Counted from the stretch's first letter, positions 53,769-63,782 are shown. The stretch is 64,000 nucleotides of DNA from Rhodococcoides fascians A25f (GCF_000760935.2 NZ_CP049744.1:5611501-5675500), one strand, 5' to 3'. The notes: generated from the sequence alone by a model not told the origin. A program made the numbers and translations.

Positions 53769-55169
53769 ATGAAGCTGACGAAACGCACGCCGACCAAGAC
53801 TCATGCGCCGCACGATCCCGCCCGTCCCGAGGACGAGCGGTTGTCGATCGGCAGGTCGTACGTCTACGGATTGCAGCACATCCTGACGATGTACGGCGGT
53901 GTCATCGCACCACCCCTGATCGTCGGCGGCGCAGCGGGATTGACCGGCACCGAGATAGCACTGCTGGTCTCGGCCGCGTTGTTCGTCAGCGGAGCGGCCA
54001 CGTTGCTGCAGACACTCGGAGTGCCCTACTTCGGTGCGAAGTTACCTCTGGTACAGGGAATTTCGTTCGCGTCGGTGTCGACGATGGTGGCCATCGCGAG
54101 CGGACCGGGTGGACTGAACTCGGTGTTCGGAGCCATCATCGCCGCCGGTGCCATCGGCATCCTCATCACCCCGTTCTTCAGCAAGATCGTTCGCTTCTTC
54201 CCACCGGTGGTGACCGGCACGATCATCACCGTCATCGGCATCTCACTACTGCCCGTTGCGGTTCGGTGGGCCATGGGCGGTGATCAGCAGGCCACCGATT
54301 GGGGCTCGATGTCCAACATCGGGCTCGCAGCATTCAGCCTCGTGGTGGTTCTGCTCGTCAGCCGACTCGTGCAGGGCACGCTCTCGCGCCTGTCGATTCT
54401 CATCGGCATCATCGTCGGCACGGTGTTTGCGGTCCTGGTCGGCAAGGCCGATTTCTCCGGTGTGAGTGACGGTGCCATCTTCAGCTTCCCCGAGCCGTTC
54501 GCGTTCGGAGCGCCGACATTTCAGGTGGCAGCCATCATGTCGATGGTGGTCGTCATCCTGGTGATCATGACCGAGACCACCGCCGACATCCTGGCCGTCG
54601 GTGAAATCGTCGGCACCGACGTCGATGCCCGACGCGTCGGCGACGGCCTGCGAGCAGACATGGTCGCCACCACCATCGCTCCCGTGTTCGGCACCTTCCC
54701 GGCCAGTGCGTTCGCCCAGAACGTCGGACTCGTGGCCGTCACCGGGATCAAGAGTCGCTACGTCGTCGCAGCCGGCGGCTCGGTGCTGCTGTTCCTCGGT
54801 CTCTTCCCCGTCCTCGGGCTCGTCGTGGCGTCGGTGCCGCTGCCGGTCCTCGGCGGTGCAGGCATCGTGTTGTTCGGCTCGGTGGCGGCCAGCGGCATCC
54901 GGACACTGTCCAAGGTCGAGTTCGACGGCAACCTCAACCTCGTCATCGTGGCGGTGGCCATCGGATTCGGTGTCATTCCCATCGCCGTACCGGGCTTCTA
55001 CGCCGCGTTCCCCGACTGGGTGCACGTGGTGCTCGACTCGGGTATCAGCGCGGCGAGCATCGTGGCCGTGGTCCTGAACATCCTCTTCAACGTCGTCACC
55101 CGTGGCCAGAAGCCCTCACCCTCGGTGGTGACCGCTGCACCGCCGGTGGCGACGCGGCATCACCAGTAG
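53769..55169 (+). CDS. NCS2 permease for urate/xanthine (UraA/UacT-like)
   Basis: 466 residues, about 12-14 membrane segments. LQHILTMYGGVIAPPLIVGGAAGL at the start, GVPYFGAKLPLVQGISFASV, and the NAT-family signature QNVGLVAVTG mark a urate/xanthine-type nucleobase symporter, distinct from the AzgA-type permease at 38.9 kb. GGAGCGA precedes ATG 53769. It sits directly behind uricase, so urate is the likeliest cargo. Confidence 0.9.
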   Translation: MKLTKRTPTKTHAPHDPARPEDERLSIGRSYVYGLQHILTMYGGVIAPPLIVGGAAGLTGTEIALLVSAALFVSGAATLLQTLGVPYFGAKLPLVQGISFASVSTMVAIASGPGGLNSVFGAIIAAGAIGILITPFFSKIVRFFPPVVTGTIITVIGISLLPVAVRWAMGGDQQATDWGSMSNIGLAAFSLVVVLLVSRLVQGTLSRLSILIGIIVGTVFAVLVGKADFSGVSDGAIFSFPEPFAFGAPTFQVAAIMSMVVVILVIMTETTADILAVGEIVGTDVDARRVGDGLRADMVATTIAPVFGTFPASAFAQNVGLVAVTGIKSRYVVAAGGSVLLFLGLFPVLGLVVASVPLPVLGGAGIVLFGSVAASGIRTLSKVEFDGNLNLVIVAVAIGFGVIPIAVPGFYAAFPDWVHVVLDSGISAASIVAVVLNILFNVVTRGQKPSPSVVTAAPPVATRHHQ

Positions 55170-55212
55170 AGTCCTTCGGGACGGGTACGACTACGACGGT
55201 GCGAGGTGGACT

Positions 55213-55974
55213 GTGGCGGCAGGTGGCGGTGTGCAGTCCGTGGAGCGCGCGTTCGAGCTGCTCGACATCATGGCCGCCTCCGGCGGATCAATCGGGATCA
55301 GCGAACTGGCCGAGGCGACCGATCTGCCGATGCCGACGGTGCACCGACTGATCGGAACCCTCGTCTCCCTCGGCTACGTCAGGCGCTTACCGTCACGCCG
55401 ATATGCATTGGGCACCAAGCTCATTCGCCTGGGCGACAGCGCCTCCAAGCTCATCGGCGGATGGGCCAAGCCGTACCTGGCAGAGCTGGTCCGGATAACC
55501 CACGAAACGTCCAACATGGCGTTTCTCGAAGACGACATGGCGGTGTACGTCGCGCAGGTGCCGTCCGAGCACGCGATGCGGATGTTCAACGAGGTCGGTC
55601 AGCGCGTGTTGCCGCATTCCACCGGCGTCGGCAAGGCATTGCTGTCGCAGTTGGACGACGACGCCGTCCGCGCGATCGTCGGCCGCCTCGGCATGACTCC
55701 CCGCACCGTCAATACGATCACCACCCTCGACGCGTTGCTCGAGGATCTCGCGCTCATCCGCGAACGCGGCTACGCGATCGACGACGGCGAGCAGGAGGTG
55801 GGGGTGCGCTGCTTCGCCGTCCCGGTACTCGGCGCTCCGACGCTCACGGCTATGTCCATCGCGGGGCCCTCGGCTCGGGTCACCCTCGAATCGGCCGAAC
55901 AGTTCGTACCCCTGCTGATCTCGGCGGCCGAGCGACTGGCGAAGGATCTCGCGAGCAACAACCCAGCTCCCTAA
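55213..55974 (+). CDS. IclR family regulator of the purine/allantoin genes
   Basis: 253 residues. HTH (about 8-65: FELLDIMAASGGSIGISELAEATDLPMPTVHRLIGTL) and IclR effector domain (THETSNMAFLEDDMAVYVAQ; PHSTGVGKALLSQL; GVRCFAVPVLG). GTG 55213 follows GAGGTGGA. Position at the end of the uricase operon and the IclR-like boxes in the 51.8-52.0 kb divergent region suggest an AllR-like role, sensing glyoxylate or allantoin derivatives (inference). Its TAA overlaps the convergent gene's stop. Confidence 0.9.
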   Translation: MAAGGGVQSVERAFELLDIMAASGGSIGISELAEATDLPMPTVHRLIGTLVSLGYVRRLPSRRYALGTKLIRLGDSASKLIGGWAKPYLAELVRITHETSNMAFLEDDMAVYVAQVPSEHAMRMFNEVGQRVLPHSTGVGKALLSQLDDDAVRAIVGRLGMTPRTVNTITTLDALLEDLALIRERGYAIDDGEQEVGVRCFAVPVLGAPTLTAMSIAGPSARVTLESAEQFVPLLISAAERLAKDLASNNPAP

Positions 55975-56795
55975 TCCTTCAGTACTCGCGCGTCGCGAGC
56001 GAAGGACTGCACTTCCTCGGTCAACCACACGTGGGCCGGAACAGCCCCGCCGAGTAGTTCGCGAGCCAACGACGGGGAATCCCCGATCGGGACGTCACTA
56101 CCGGCGATGATGATATTGCCGTAGCGCCTGCCCTTGAGCATCGCCGGATCCGCGACAATTGCCGTGTGCGGAAAGATACTTCCGATGGTCGACGCCTCCT
56201 GCTTGGCGAGCGACAGGTCTCGGCGGTCACCGCAGTTGACGACGTACATGCCGCCGGGTGCGAGGACGCGTCGGACATGGGTGGTGAATTCGGCGGTGAG
56301 CAGCGGGGCCGGAGTTGTGGCTCCGGCGAACACATCTCGCACGATCAGGTCGCGACTGTTCTCGTTCAGCGTTTCCGTGACCGCCCGAGCCTCACCGACG
56401 CGGATACGGAGCAACGGTGCCCGCGGTAGGTCGAACCATTCGCGAACCAGCTCCGAGAGCTTCCCGTCGAGCTCCACGACCACCTGACGCGCACCGGGAA
56501 ACTCGGCGGTGAACGAGCGTGCCAGCGTGCAGGCCCCACCCCCGAGATGCAGCGCGCGTAGCGGGAAGGTCGAATCCCATTGCGCACGTACCAGTCCGGA
56601 GATCCACCGCATGTACTCGAACTCGAGCACGGTGGGGTCGTTCATGTCGATGTGCGAACTGGGAACGTCGTTGACGTTGACTACCCACCCGTCGGCAGAG
56701 AACGTGTCCCGCACCAATTCGCAGGTGCCCGAATCGATCTCGAACACACCGGGTTGCAGAGATCCGGCCGACGCCGTTGCCCGCTTCCTACCCAT
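55971..56795 (-). CDS. Spermidine-synthase-like protein (SAM-fold)
   Basis: 274 residues. FEYMRWISGLV, the nucleotide-binding GGGACTLARSFTAEFPGARQVVVELDGKL, and ARAVTETLNENSRDLIVRDVFAGATTP follow the spermidine-synthase-like class I fold. The DAY/F-type catalytic Asp is replaced by VRDVFAG, so polyamine synthesis is doubtful; actinobacterial members are usually called spermidine synthase-like or fused-MFS relatives. ATG 56795 overlaps the cupin gene by 8 nt. Confidence 0.75.
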   Translation of the reverse strand: MGRKRATASAGSLQPGVFEIDSGTCELVRDTFSADGWVVNVNDVPSSHIDMNDPTVLEFEYMRWISGLVRAQWDSTFPLRALHLGGGACTLARSFTAEFPGARQVVVELDGKLSELVREWFDLPRAPLLRIRVGEARAVTETLNENSRDLIVRDVFAGATTPAPLLTAEFTTHVRRVLAPGGMYVVNCGDRRDLSLAKQEASTIGSIFPHTAIVADPAMLKGRRYGNIIIAGSDVPIGDSPSLARELLGGAVPAHVWLTEEVQSFARDARVLKD

Positions 56796-57228
56796 GGGAG
56801 TCCTCGAGCCGGAAGTCCTCGAAATCGAATCCGGGGGTGACGATGCAGCTGACCAAGCTCGGCTCCTCGCCCACCGGCCGGGCTCGCTGCCAGACCAACG
56901 GTGGCACGATCTGCTGCGGAGATTCGGGCGCAACCAGCAGCGAGGTCACGTCACCCGGTTTGTCCCCCGCACCGCCGAGATCCAGCTGCACTGGACTGCC
57001 TCGGTGGTAGAGCCACATCTCCGTGCCGCGAACGGTGTGCCAGGCCGACTGCTGACCGGGCATCAGCAGGAACAGGACTGCCGTTCCGGCCGCACGCGGG
57101 CCGGGATAACCGTCGGGCAGAGATGTCTGTGGAATCGTGACCTCGCTGCGCCAGGTCTCCTTGAACCAACCACCCTCCGGGTGGGGTGCAAGGTCCAGGC
57201 TCTGAGCCCAGTCGGGCAGCGATGTCAT
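56788..57228 (-). CDS. Cupin protein, DUF985 family
   Basis: 146 residues. LAPHPEGGWFKETWRS, AVLFLLMPGQQSAWHTVRGTEMWLYHRG and SCIVTPGFDFEDFRL match the DUF985 single-domain cupins; the first cupin motif retains His and Glu metal-ligand candidates. The reaction is unknown (some relatives act on nucleotide-sugars). Coupled by overlap to the spermidine-synthase-like gene. Confidence 0.85.
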   Translation of the reverse strand: MTSLPDWAQSLDLAPHPEGGWFKETWRSEVTIPQTSLPDGYPGPRAAGTAVLFLLMPGQQSAWHTVRGTEMWLYHRGSPVQLDLGGAGDKPGDVTSLLVAPESPQQIVPPLVWQRARPVGEEPSLVSCIVTPGFDFEDFRLEDSHG

Positions 57229-57238
57229 GCCGGCAAGC

Positions 57239-57904
57239 CTAGTCAGCCGAGATCTGAACCCGGAACCTGTTCCGTTCGGTGTGCAGGCTCCACAGCTGCT
57301 CGGCGAGAGCCTCGGGGCTCTTCTTCGGATCCTTGCCATCGATGGCACCACCGATGATCAACTGCGACACCTGGATTCCCTCCTCGGCCAACTCCTCGTT
57401 GAGCAGCTGCGCGTACGCGGCCTGTCCCGCGAACGCGATGGACGTGCCGGTGACCGTACGACCGGGCTTCACGGCAGAGCCGCCGTTGACGAACAGGATC
57501 GTGCCTTTGTTCTTGCCGAGGAATCGCATTCCCGGTAGCACCTGATGGACGGCGGCGATGGGTCCGTAGATGGAGAACTCGACTGGGCCGACCATGTCTG
57601 CCGGGGTGGTCTCGAGGACGGGCCGCATGAAGTCCTTCTGCGGAAGCGGGCTGTATTGCAGCACCTCGATGGGGCCGAGTGTTTCGGTGACCTGCTCCAA
57701 GGCTGCGGCGATCGAGGCCGGGTCGCGCACGTCGGCGGCGAAGCCCTTCGCGGATACACCGTCGGCCACCAGCTGATCAGCGAGCGCGTCGACACGAGAC
57801 TGATTGCGGGAGATGAGGCCGACCGAGAAGCCCTCCGCGCCGAACTTGCGCGCCACTGCTGCTCCGAGACCTGCACCTGCTCCGACTATTGCTATCGATG
57901 TCAT
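57239..57904 (-). CDS. Short-chain dehydrogenase/reductase
   Basis: 221 residues. IAIVGAGAGLGAAVARKFG is the coenzyme-binding loop. The segment ILFVNGGSAV...AFAGQAAYAQLLNEELAEEGI corresponds to the catalytic part, but the canonical YxxxK is not clearly present (YAQLL), so activity is uncertain. ATG 57904 overlaps the TetR stop (ATGA), so the two form one transcript. Confidence 0.78.
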   Translation of the reverse strand: MTSIAIVGAGAGLGAAVARKFGAEGFSVGLISRNQSRVDALADQLVADGVSAKGFAADVRDPASIAAALEQVTETLGPIEVLQYSPLPQKDFMRPVLETTPADMVGPVEFSIYGPIAAVHQVLPGMRFLGKNKGTILFVNGGSAVKPGRTVTGTSIAFAGQAAYAQLLNEELAEEGIQVSQLIIGGAIDGKDPKKSPEALAEQLWSLHTERNRFRVQISAD

Positions 57905-58602
57905 GTCGAATGCAAGGACCGACGATCCTCGACTATTCCGACAACCTCCTCGAGCAGGGCCTCCGCACTCCGGTGCAACGCGGCGACATCCCCTGTCCAG
58001 CCGAGCACACGCAGGGCGGCCTCGGCGATCCCCGCGGCATCGGCCGTCGGGTCTCGGCGTCCGTTCTCGCGATCGGCACGCGCGTTCACCACGGTCTCCA
58101 CCAGGCGAAACGGCAGGTCTTCCGTGCCCGGCCGACGCTCGGAGTCGAGTTGAACCAGGGTGTCCGACGCGATGGCCGCATACAGACTCATCAGCGTGTA
58201 CCGATGGTCGCGGAAGGTCTCGAAGCGCTCGCTGCGCAGCTCGGGCAGGAGGTAGAGCGCACCCAGATTCCATGTCGATGCGGCGAGCTGCCCGGCGTCG
58301 AAGTAGGCGAGCGCGTACATCTGGGTCGAGGCCTCGGCCCCGGAATCACGGATTCGCTGCGCAACGGCCAACGGCGCGTCGACGGTACCGCTGAGAAGTG
58401 CGTCGAGGATGTCGTCCTTGGTAGCGAAGTGGTGATAGAGCGAGGCCTGACGCAATCCGACGGCCTCGGCAATGACACGAGTCGAGGTGTTGGTGAAGCC
58501 GCGAGTGGTGAACAGCTCGGCCGATGCGTCGAGTATCTCCTCGCGAGCGGTGTCGCCGGGCCGCTTCTTCGTGCTCAATCTCGGTCTGCCTGCGCCGGTC
58601 AT
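57901..58602 (-). CDS. TetR family transcriptional regulator
   Basis: 233 residues. TetR HTH at about 18-65 (AREEILDASAELFTTRGFTNTSTRVIAEAVGLRQASLYHHFATKDDIL). It is divergent from the permease that leads the DUF1989/carboxylase operon, across a 187-bp region holding a matched pair of TTTCTGTCA half-sites, so it is a candidate regulator of that operon. Confidence 0.88.
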   Translation of the reverse strand: MTGAGRPRLSTKKRPGDTAREEILDASAELFTTRGFTNTSTRVIAEAVGLRQASLYHHFATKDDILDALLSGTVDAPLAVAQRIRDSGAEASTQMYALAYFDAGQLAASTWNLGALYLLPELRSERFETFRDHRYTLMSLYAAIASDTLVQLDSERRPGTEDLPFRLVETVVNARADRENGRRDPTADAAGIAEAALRVLGWTGDVAALHRSAEALLEEVVGIVEDRRSLHST

Positions 58603-58636
58603 GGCCCTATCTTGTCAGGTCATCGTGTCGGTGAGA

Positions 58637-58730
58637 TTTCTGTCATCTGATCGAAATAGACGAAACGAGCTTGTTGCACGACGGTCACCGCCCGGGAACG
58701 GCGGCGCCGAAAACTATCAACTGACAGAAA
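58637..58730. promoter_or_regulatory. Paired 9-bp inverted sites in TetR-permease divergent region
   Basis: TTTCTGTCA (58637-58645) and its exact inverse TGACAGAAA (58722-58730), 76 bp apart. Each could be half of a regulator site for the two promoters. I see no recognisable guanidine riboswitch in this region. Confidence 0.4.
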
Positions 58731-58789
58731 CCCGCCTCGGCGATGCAGCGGGCGGTCACTCACCACCCACCTCGCCCGTAGGAGAGAAC

Positions 58790-60337
58790 ATGAGCTCGAC
58801 AACTTTGCCGGCCCCGGGCTCGGGTTCGGAACCGACGTCCACCACCGATCACTCGGATCTCGCGGCCCTGGGCTACGACCAGCAGCTGCACCGCAGTCTC
58901 GGCAAGTACGCGTCGTTCGCCGCCGGTTTCTCGTTCGTCTCGATCCTCACCACCATCTTCCAACTCTTCGGCCTCGGCTTCAGCTTCGGCGGCCCCGCCT
59001 TCTTTCTCACCTGGCCACTGGTGTTCCTCGGCCAGTTCATGGTGGCCCTCAACTTCGCCGAACTCGCCGCGCGCTATCCCATCTCGGGTGCCATCTACCA
59101 CTGGTCGCGGCGCATGGGCGGTGAACTGGTCGGGTGGTTCGCCGGCTGGTTCATGATCATCGCGCAGATCGTCACCGCTTCCGCCGCCGCCATCGCACTG
59201 CAGGTCGTACTCCCCAGCGTCTGGGGCGGATTCCAGTTCATCGGTGAGGACACCGCGCTCACCTCGTCGAGCGGAGCTGCGAATGCCGTTGTGCTCGGAT
59301 CGATTCTGCTGGTACTCACCACCACCATCAACTGCATCGGCGTGAACTGGATGTCGCGCATCAACAGCATCGGCGTCACCTGCGAGATCGTCGGCGTCAT
59401 CGCGCTGGTGCTGGTGTTCTTCACCCACGCCGAGCGCGGACCGCAGGTTGTCTTCGATACCGGAAGTGCCGGAGCCGATCCCGGTTACATCGGGGCCTGG
59501 ATCATCTCGGGCCTGATGGCCGCCTACGTGATGGTCGGCTTCGGCTCGGCAGGCGAGCTCGCCGAGGAAACCCGCAATCCCCGACGCGTCGCACCGCGCA
59601 CCATCCGCCTCGCCCTCTCGGCATCGGCTCTCGGCGGTGGCCTGATGATCGTCGGTGCACTGATGGCCGCACCGAGCCTCACCGACGGTCAGCTTGCGAC
59701 ACAGGGACTTCCGTACGTCATCGACTCGATCCTCACGTCCCCGTGGGGCAAGGTGCTGCTGATCGACGTCGCCATCGCCGTGTTCATCTGCACCCTCGCC
59801 ATCCAGACCGCGGCCTCGCGGCTGATGTTCTCCATGGCCCGTGACGGTCGACTTCCCGCGTCCGCCGCCTTGGCAAAGGTCAACTCGCGCACCGGCACTC
59901 CCATCGCACCCTCTGTGCTCATCGGTCTGGCCTGCGTTGCGATCCTCGCTGTCAACGTCGGCAACTCCGCGATCTTCACCACCCTCTCGAGCGTGTGCAT
60001 CGTGCTGATCTACCTCGCCTACATGATGGTCACCGTCCCCCTGCTGATCCAGCGACTCAAGGGATGGCCGCACGGCGGGATCATGCACGACGCCGACGGC
60101 GAGAAGCTCTTCACCCTCGGCCGCCTCGGCCTGCCGGTCAACATCGCCGCAGTGCTCTACGGCGGCCTGATGGTGATCAACCTGTCGTGGCCGCGGGCCG
60201 AGATCTTCGACCCCACCGGCGAATTCCCCTTGCTGCGGTGGGCCGCACCACTGACCGTCCTCGCCGTGATCGTCGTAGGCGTCGCCTGCCTGCCCCACGG
60301 CAAAGCCCACCCCAAGCCCGTCACGATCGGAGCCTGA
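58790..60337 (+). CDS. APC family permease of the DUF1989/carboxylase operon
   Basis: 515 residues, 12 membrane helices expected. GKYASFAAGFSFVSILTTIFQLFGLGFSFGGPAFFLTWP, ELAARYPISGAIYHWSRRMGGELVGWFAGWFM and GSAGELAEETRNPRRVAPR follow the APC amino-acid/choline-type transporter pattern. GGAGAG precedes ATG 58790. Permeases of this kind commonly accompany urea/guanidine carboxylase genes; guanidine or an amide is the likely cargo (inference). Confidence 0.87.
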   Translation: MSSTTLPAPGSGSEPTSTTDHSDLAALGYDQQLHRSLGKYASFAAGFSFVSILTTIFQLFGLGFSFGGPAFFLTWPLVFLGQFMVALNFAELAARYPISGAIYHWSRRMGGELVGWFAGWFMIIAQIVTASAAAIALQVVLPSVWGGFQFIGEDTALTSSSGAANAVVLGSILLVLTTTINCIGVNWMSRINSIGVTCEIVGVIALVLVFFTHAERGPQVVFDTGSAGADPGYIGAWIISGLMAAYVMVGFGSAGELAEETRNPRRVAPRTIRLALSASALGGGLMIVGALMAAPSLTDGQLATQGLPYVIDSILTSPWGKVLLIDVAIAVFICTLAIQTAASRLMFSMARDGRLPASAALAKVNSRTGTPIAPSVLIGLACVAILAVNVGNSAIFTTLSSVCIVLIYLAYMMVTVPLLIQRLKGWPHGGIMHDADGEKLFTLGRLGLPVNIAAVLYGGLMVINLSWPRAEIFDPTGEFPLLRWAAPLTVLAVIVVGVACLPHGKAHPKPVTIGA

Positions 60338-60340
60338 ACC

Positions 60341-61123
60341 ATGAGCACGGCAACAACGTATTCCGCCAAGGAACACGCACGATCCCAGGCGACCGTCGCG
60401 CCTGCACCCACTGCACCGGAGGGTATCTCGGACCTCACCTGGGCCGAATCGGTGCCGGGCGGCAGCTACACCACCAAGGTCCTCGCCCGCGGAACCCGCC
60501 TGCGTCTCGTCGACGTCGACGGTGCTGCCTGTGCCAACATCCTGCTCTATCGCGTCGACGCACCGTGGGAACGGCTCAACACCGCCGACACCGTCAAGGT
60601 TCCGTGGCAGGCATACCTGAGTGCAGGTCACCCCCTGCTCTCGGACCAGGGCCGAGTGCTGGCGACCATCGTCGACGACACCTCCGGCCACCACGATGCG
60701 CTGTGCGGCACGACGTCCTCGGCGACCAACACCGCCAAATACGGAGTGAGCGGACCACATTCGTCGGCCCCAGCAGGGCGTGAACTGTTCACCCTCGCCG
60801 CAGCCAAGCACGGACTCGAACCGCGGGACGTGGCACCGTCTCTGTCGTTCTTCCACGGCGTCACCGTCGCCGCGGACGGCGGCCTCGTCAGCACGGGCTC
60901 GGCCGGCCCGGGCCGCTCGGTGGATCTGCTCATCCATCTGCCGGTGATCGTGTTGCTCGCCAACACCGCTCACCCACTCGACCCCAGCCCCGAGTACCCC
61001 ACAACGACACTCGACGTACTGGCCTGGAAGGCACCCGAAGAGCTGCTCTCGCTCGACAACACCGAACCGGAATACCAGCGTGCAGTGCAGAACACCGAGA
61101 ACGCATGGAAGGCAGCGCAGTGA
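60341..61123 (+). CDS. DUF1989 protein (carboxyguanidine deiminase subunit, first)
   Basis: 260 residues. VPGGSYTTKVLARGTRLRLVDVDGAACANILLYRV, TIVDDTSGHHDALCGTTSSATN and the C-terminal NTAHPLDPSPEYPTTTLDVLAW fit the urea-carboxylase-associated DUF1989 family. Pairs of such proteins have been shown elsewhere to form carboxyguanidine deiminase (CgdAB). Starts 3 nt after the permease stop and overlaps the second DUF1989 gene. Confidence 0.85.
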   Translation: MSTATTYSAKEHARSQATVAPAPTAPEGISDLTWAESVPGGSYTTKVLARGTRLRLVDVDGAACANILLYRVDAPWERLNTADTVKVPWQAYLSAGHPLLSDQGRVLATIVDDTSGHHDALCGTTSSATNTAKYGVSGPHSSAPAGRELFTLAAAKHGLEPRDVAPSLSFFHGVTVAADGGLVSTGSAGPGRSVDLLIHLPVIVLLANTAHPLDPSPEYPTTTLDVLAWKAPEELLSLDNTEPEYQRAVQNTENAWKAAQ

Positions 61124-61758
61124 GTATCAGCACCCTCGAGACCACCATCATCCGAGACGAGATCGCCCCAGCATTCGGTCCCTGGTCCGCCATCGTCGAG
61201 GCAGGGGACGTCCTCACCATCGTCGACCTGTACGGCAATCAGGCCGTCGACACTCTGCTGTACAGCGCACACGACCACTCGCTCCGCTACTCCGCCGCCG
61301 CGACGGTCACCGCGCAACAGAACTTGTTCCTCACCACCGGAACCGTTCTGCGCAGCGATGATTCGACACCGCTGATGACGATCATCGAGGACGAGGTCGG
61401 CAACCACGACACCGTGGGCGGTGCCTGCTCCAAGGAATCCAATACTCTCCGCTACGGCCACCACACCCAGCACCAGCACGCCTGCGTCGAGAACTTCCTC
61501 ATCGAAGGTTCCAAGTGGGGTCTCGGCAAGCGAGACCTGGCCCCCAACATCAACTTCTTCATGAACGTCCCCGTCGACGCCGACGGCACCCTCGGCATCG
61601 TCGACGGCTTGTCGGCCCCCGGCAAGAGGCTCTCACTGCGTGCCGAGATCGACACCCTCGTGTTGGTCTCGAACTGCCCGCAGATCAACAACCCCTGCAA
61701 CGGATTCGACCCCACCGCGGTGCAGATGATCGTGACGCGAGAGTCGGCAGGGGCATGA
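61120..61758 (+). CDS. DUF1989 protein (carboxyguanidine deiminase subunit, second)
   Basis: 212 residues. [73 protein letters not shown] and [21 protein letters not shown] match the shorter DUF1989 class. GTG 61120 overlaps the previous stop (GTGA) and has GGAAGG upstream; ATG 61105 is less likely. Expected to pair with the preceding protein. Confidence 0.87.
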   Translation: MSISTLETTIIRDEIAPAFGPWSAIVEAGDVLTIVDLYGNQAVDTLLYSAHDHSLRYSAAATVTAQQNLFLTTGTVLRSDDSTPLMTIIEDEVGNHDTVGGACSKESNTLRYGHHTQHQHACVENFLIEGSKWGLGKRDLAPNINFFMNVPVDADGTLGIVDGLSAPGKRLSLRAEIDTLVLVSNCPQINNPCNGFDPTAVQMIVTRESAGA

Positions 61759-63782
61759 ACGCGGTGAATTCGACAGCGGCCAAGATGACCGTCCATCGGC
61801 CCGGAATGCTCACCACGGTGCAGGACTGGCCGGGACGCGTCGGCTACTGGAAGGTGGGCGTGCCGCCGTCGGGACCGATGGACGATCTGTCGTTCCGGCT
61901 CGGCAACACCGCGCTCGGCAACCCCGAGGGTGCACCGGGGCTCGAATCCACCATGGCCGGGCCGGCATTGACGTTCGACGCCGATACCTACGTCTGCGTC
62001 ACCGGAGCCGCGGTACCGGTGCGCATCGACGGAAAATCGGTACCGCAGTGGCGACCCGTGCTGGTCCCCGCCGGAGCGAAGCTGGACGTGGGCACCACCA
62101 CCGGCCACGGGCTGCGGATGTACGTACTGATCCAGGGTGGCCTGGACGTCGAGGATTACCTCGGCAGCGCAGCAACATTCACTCTCGGCAAGTTCGGCGG
62201 ACATCGCGGTGGCATCCTGAGCGAGGGCGACATCATCGGACTGGCCGGCCGCTCCGACAACTCTGCCGTCCTCGGACCCATCCCGATGGAACACCTGCCG
62301 GTGCTGACGTCCGCCTGGGACATCGCCGTCACCGAGGGCCCGCACGGAGCGCCCGAGTTCTTCACCCGCGACGACATCGACACCCTCTACGCCACCCGCT
62401 ACGAGGTGCACTTCAACTCCGATCGCACCGGAGTCCGGCTGATCGGCCCCAAGCCGCAGTGGGCTCGCGCCGACGGCGGCGAGGCCGGACTGCACCCGTC
62501 CAACATTCACGACAACGCCTACAGCGTCGGTGCATTGGACTTCACCGGTGACACCCCGATCCTGCTCGGCCCCGACGGTCCCAGTCTCGGCGGATTCGTC
62601 TGTCCCGTCACCGTTGTCGCGGCCGAACGCTGGAAGCTCGGCCAACTTCGTCCCGGAGACACCATCCGATTCGTTCCGGTCCGGGCTGCGGCCACCGCGC
62701 CGTTGGGATCGCTCGGCCTCGCCCGGCGCGCATCACTGCCCGCAGTCTTCTCCGCAGGCGGTGACGGCGACGACGGTGTCATCGCTCGACGAGACGCCGA
62801 TACGTGCGTCACCTACCGCCGATCGGGCGACGACAACGTGCTCGTCGAGTACGGCGACATGAAGCTCGACCTCACCCTGCGAGCGCGGGTGCACGCGCTG
62901 CACCAGCGGATCGAGGGCATCGCACCCCGAGGCCTGCTGGACCTGACCCCGGGAATCCGCTCACTGCAGGTCAAGGTGAATCCCGATGTGCTGTCGATCG
63001 ATTCGCTGATGGGACTGCTCGCCGAGGTCGAGGACGATCTACCCGCAGCCTCGGAACTCGTGGTGCCCAGCCGCCAGGTCAGGCTGCCGCTCTCATGGGA
63101 CGACCCGTCGACCAGGGAAGCGATCCAGCGATACATGCACGGTGTGCGCGCCGATGCCCCGTGGTGTCCCTGGAACATCGAGTTCATCAGGCGTATGAAC
63201 GGACTCGATTCCGTGGCAGACGTTTTCGACACCGTGTTCGCCGCCGACTACATGGTGCTCGGACTCGGTGACGTGTATTTGGGCGCTCCGGTGGCGACGC
63301 CACTCGATCCACGACACCGCCTGGTGACGACGAAGTACAACCCCGCACGCACGTGGACGCCGGAGAACGCCGTCGGTATCGGCGGAGCGTACCTGTGCAT
63401 CTACGGCATGGAGGGCCCCGGCGGCTACCAGTTCGTCGGCCGAACCACGCAGGTGTGGAACCACAGTGCCGCGTACAGCGGCGGGCCGTTCGAGGAAGGA
63501 ACTCCGTGGCTGTTGCGGTTCTTCGACCGAATCTCCTGGTACTCGGTGGAGCCCGAGGAGCTGATGGACCTGCGCGCCGATCTGGCGGCCGGCCGCGGGG
63601 GTGGAGTGGAGATCACCGACGGTGAATTCTCACTCGCCGAGCATCAGAACTTCCTCGAGACCAACGCCGAGTCCATCGCCGAGTTCCGCGCGTCGCAAGC
63701 CGTGGCCTTCGGAGCCGAACGAGATGCGTGGTCGGCAGCAGGCGAATTCGACACGACGAAAGGCAGAACCGATGCGGCCTGA
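61755..63782 (+). CDS. Urea/guanidine carboxylase, carboxyltransferase part only
   Basis: 675 residues. A KipA/AHS2-type half (about 8-320: [39 protein letters not shown]) and a KipI/AHS1-type half (about 360-640: [33 protein letters not shown]) are in the order found in urea and guanidine carboxylases. A full enzyme has about 1,200 residues with an N-terminal biotin carboxylase and C-terminal biotin carrier; both are absent, and there is no AMKM-type lysine. The C-terminal [11 protein letters not shown] is that which normally precedes the carrier. ATGA overlap couples it to the DUF1989 gene. Confidence 0.82.
   Translation: MNAVNSTAAKMTVHRPGMLTTVQDWPGRVGYWKVGVPPSGPMDDLSFRLGNTALGNPEGAPGLESTMAGPALTFDADTYVCVTGAAVPVRIDGKSVPQWRPVLVPAGAKLDVGTTTGHGLRMYVLIQGGLDVEDYLGSAATFTLGKFGGHRGGILSEGDIIGLAGRSDNSAVLGPIPMEHLPVLTSAWDIAVTEGPHGAPEFFTRDDIDTLYATRYEVHFNSDRTGVRLIGPKPQWARADGGEAGLHPSNIHDNAYSVGALDFTGDTPILLGPDGPSLGGFVCPVTVVAAERWKLGQLRPGDTIRFVPVRAAATAPLGSLGLARRASLPAVFSAGGDGDDGVIARRDADTCVTYRRSGDDNVLVEYGDMKLDLTLRARVHALHQRIEGIAPRGLLDLTPGIRSLQVKVNPDVLSIDSLMGLLAEVEDDLPAASELVVPSRQVRLPLSWDDPSTREAIQRYMHGVRADAPWCPWNIEFIRRMNGLDSVADVFDTVFAADYMVLGLGDVYLGAPVATPLDPRHRLVTTKYNPARTWTPENAVGIGGAYLCIYGMEGPGGYQFVGRTTQVWNHSAAYSGGPFEEGTPWLLRFFDRISWYSVEPEELMDLRADLAAGRGGGVEITDGEFSLAEHQNFLETNAESIAEFRASQAVAFGAERDAWSAAGEFDTTKGRTDAA

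Noticed and set aside
58603..58789. Guanidine riboswitch (ykkC types) before the permease gene
   Set aside because: The leader is long enough, but I could not find the conserved class I, II (paired ACGR loops) or III core sequences; a covariance-model search would decide.
61755..63782. Fused 5-oxoprolinase PxpC-PxpB
   Set aside because: Domain content would fit, but the C-terminal motifs and the DUF1989 and allophanate hydrolase neighbours are those of urea/guanidine carboxylase, and no PxpA gene is present.
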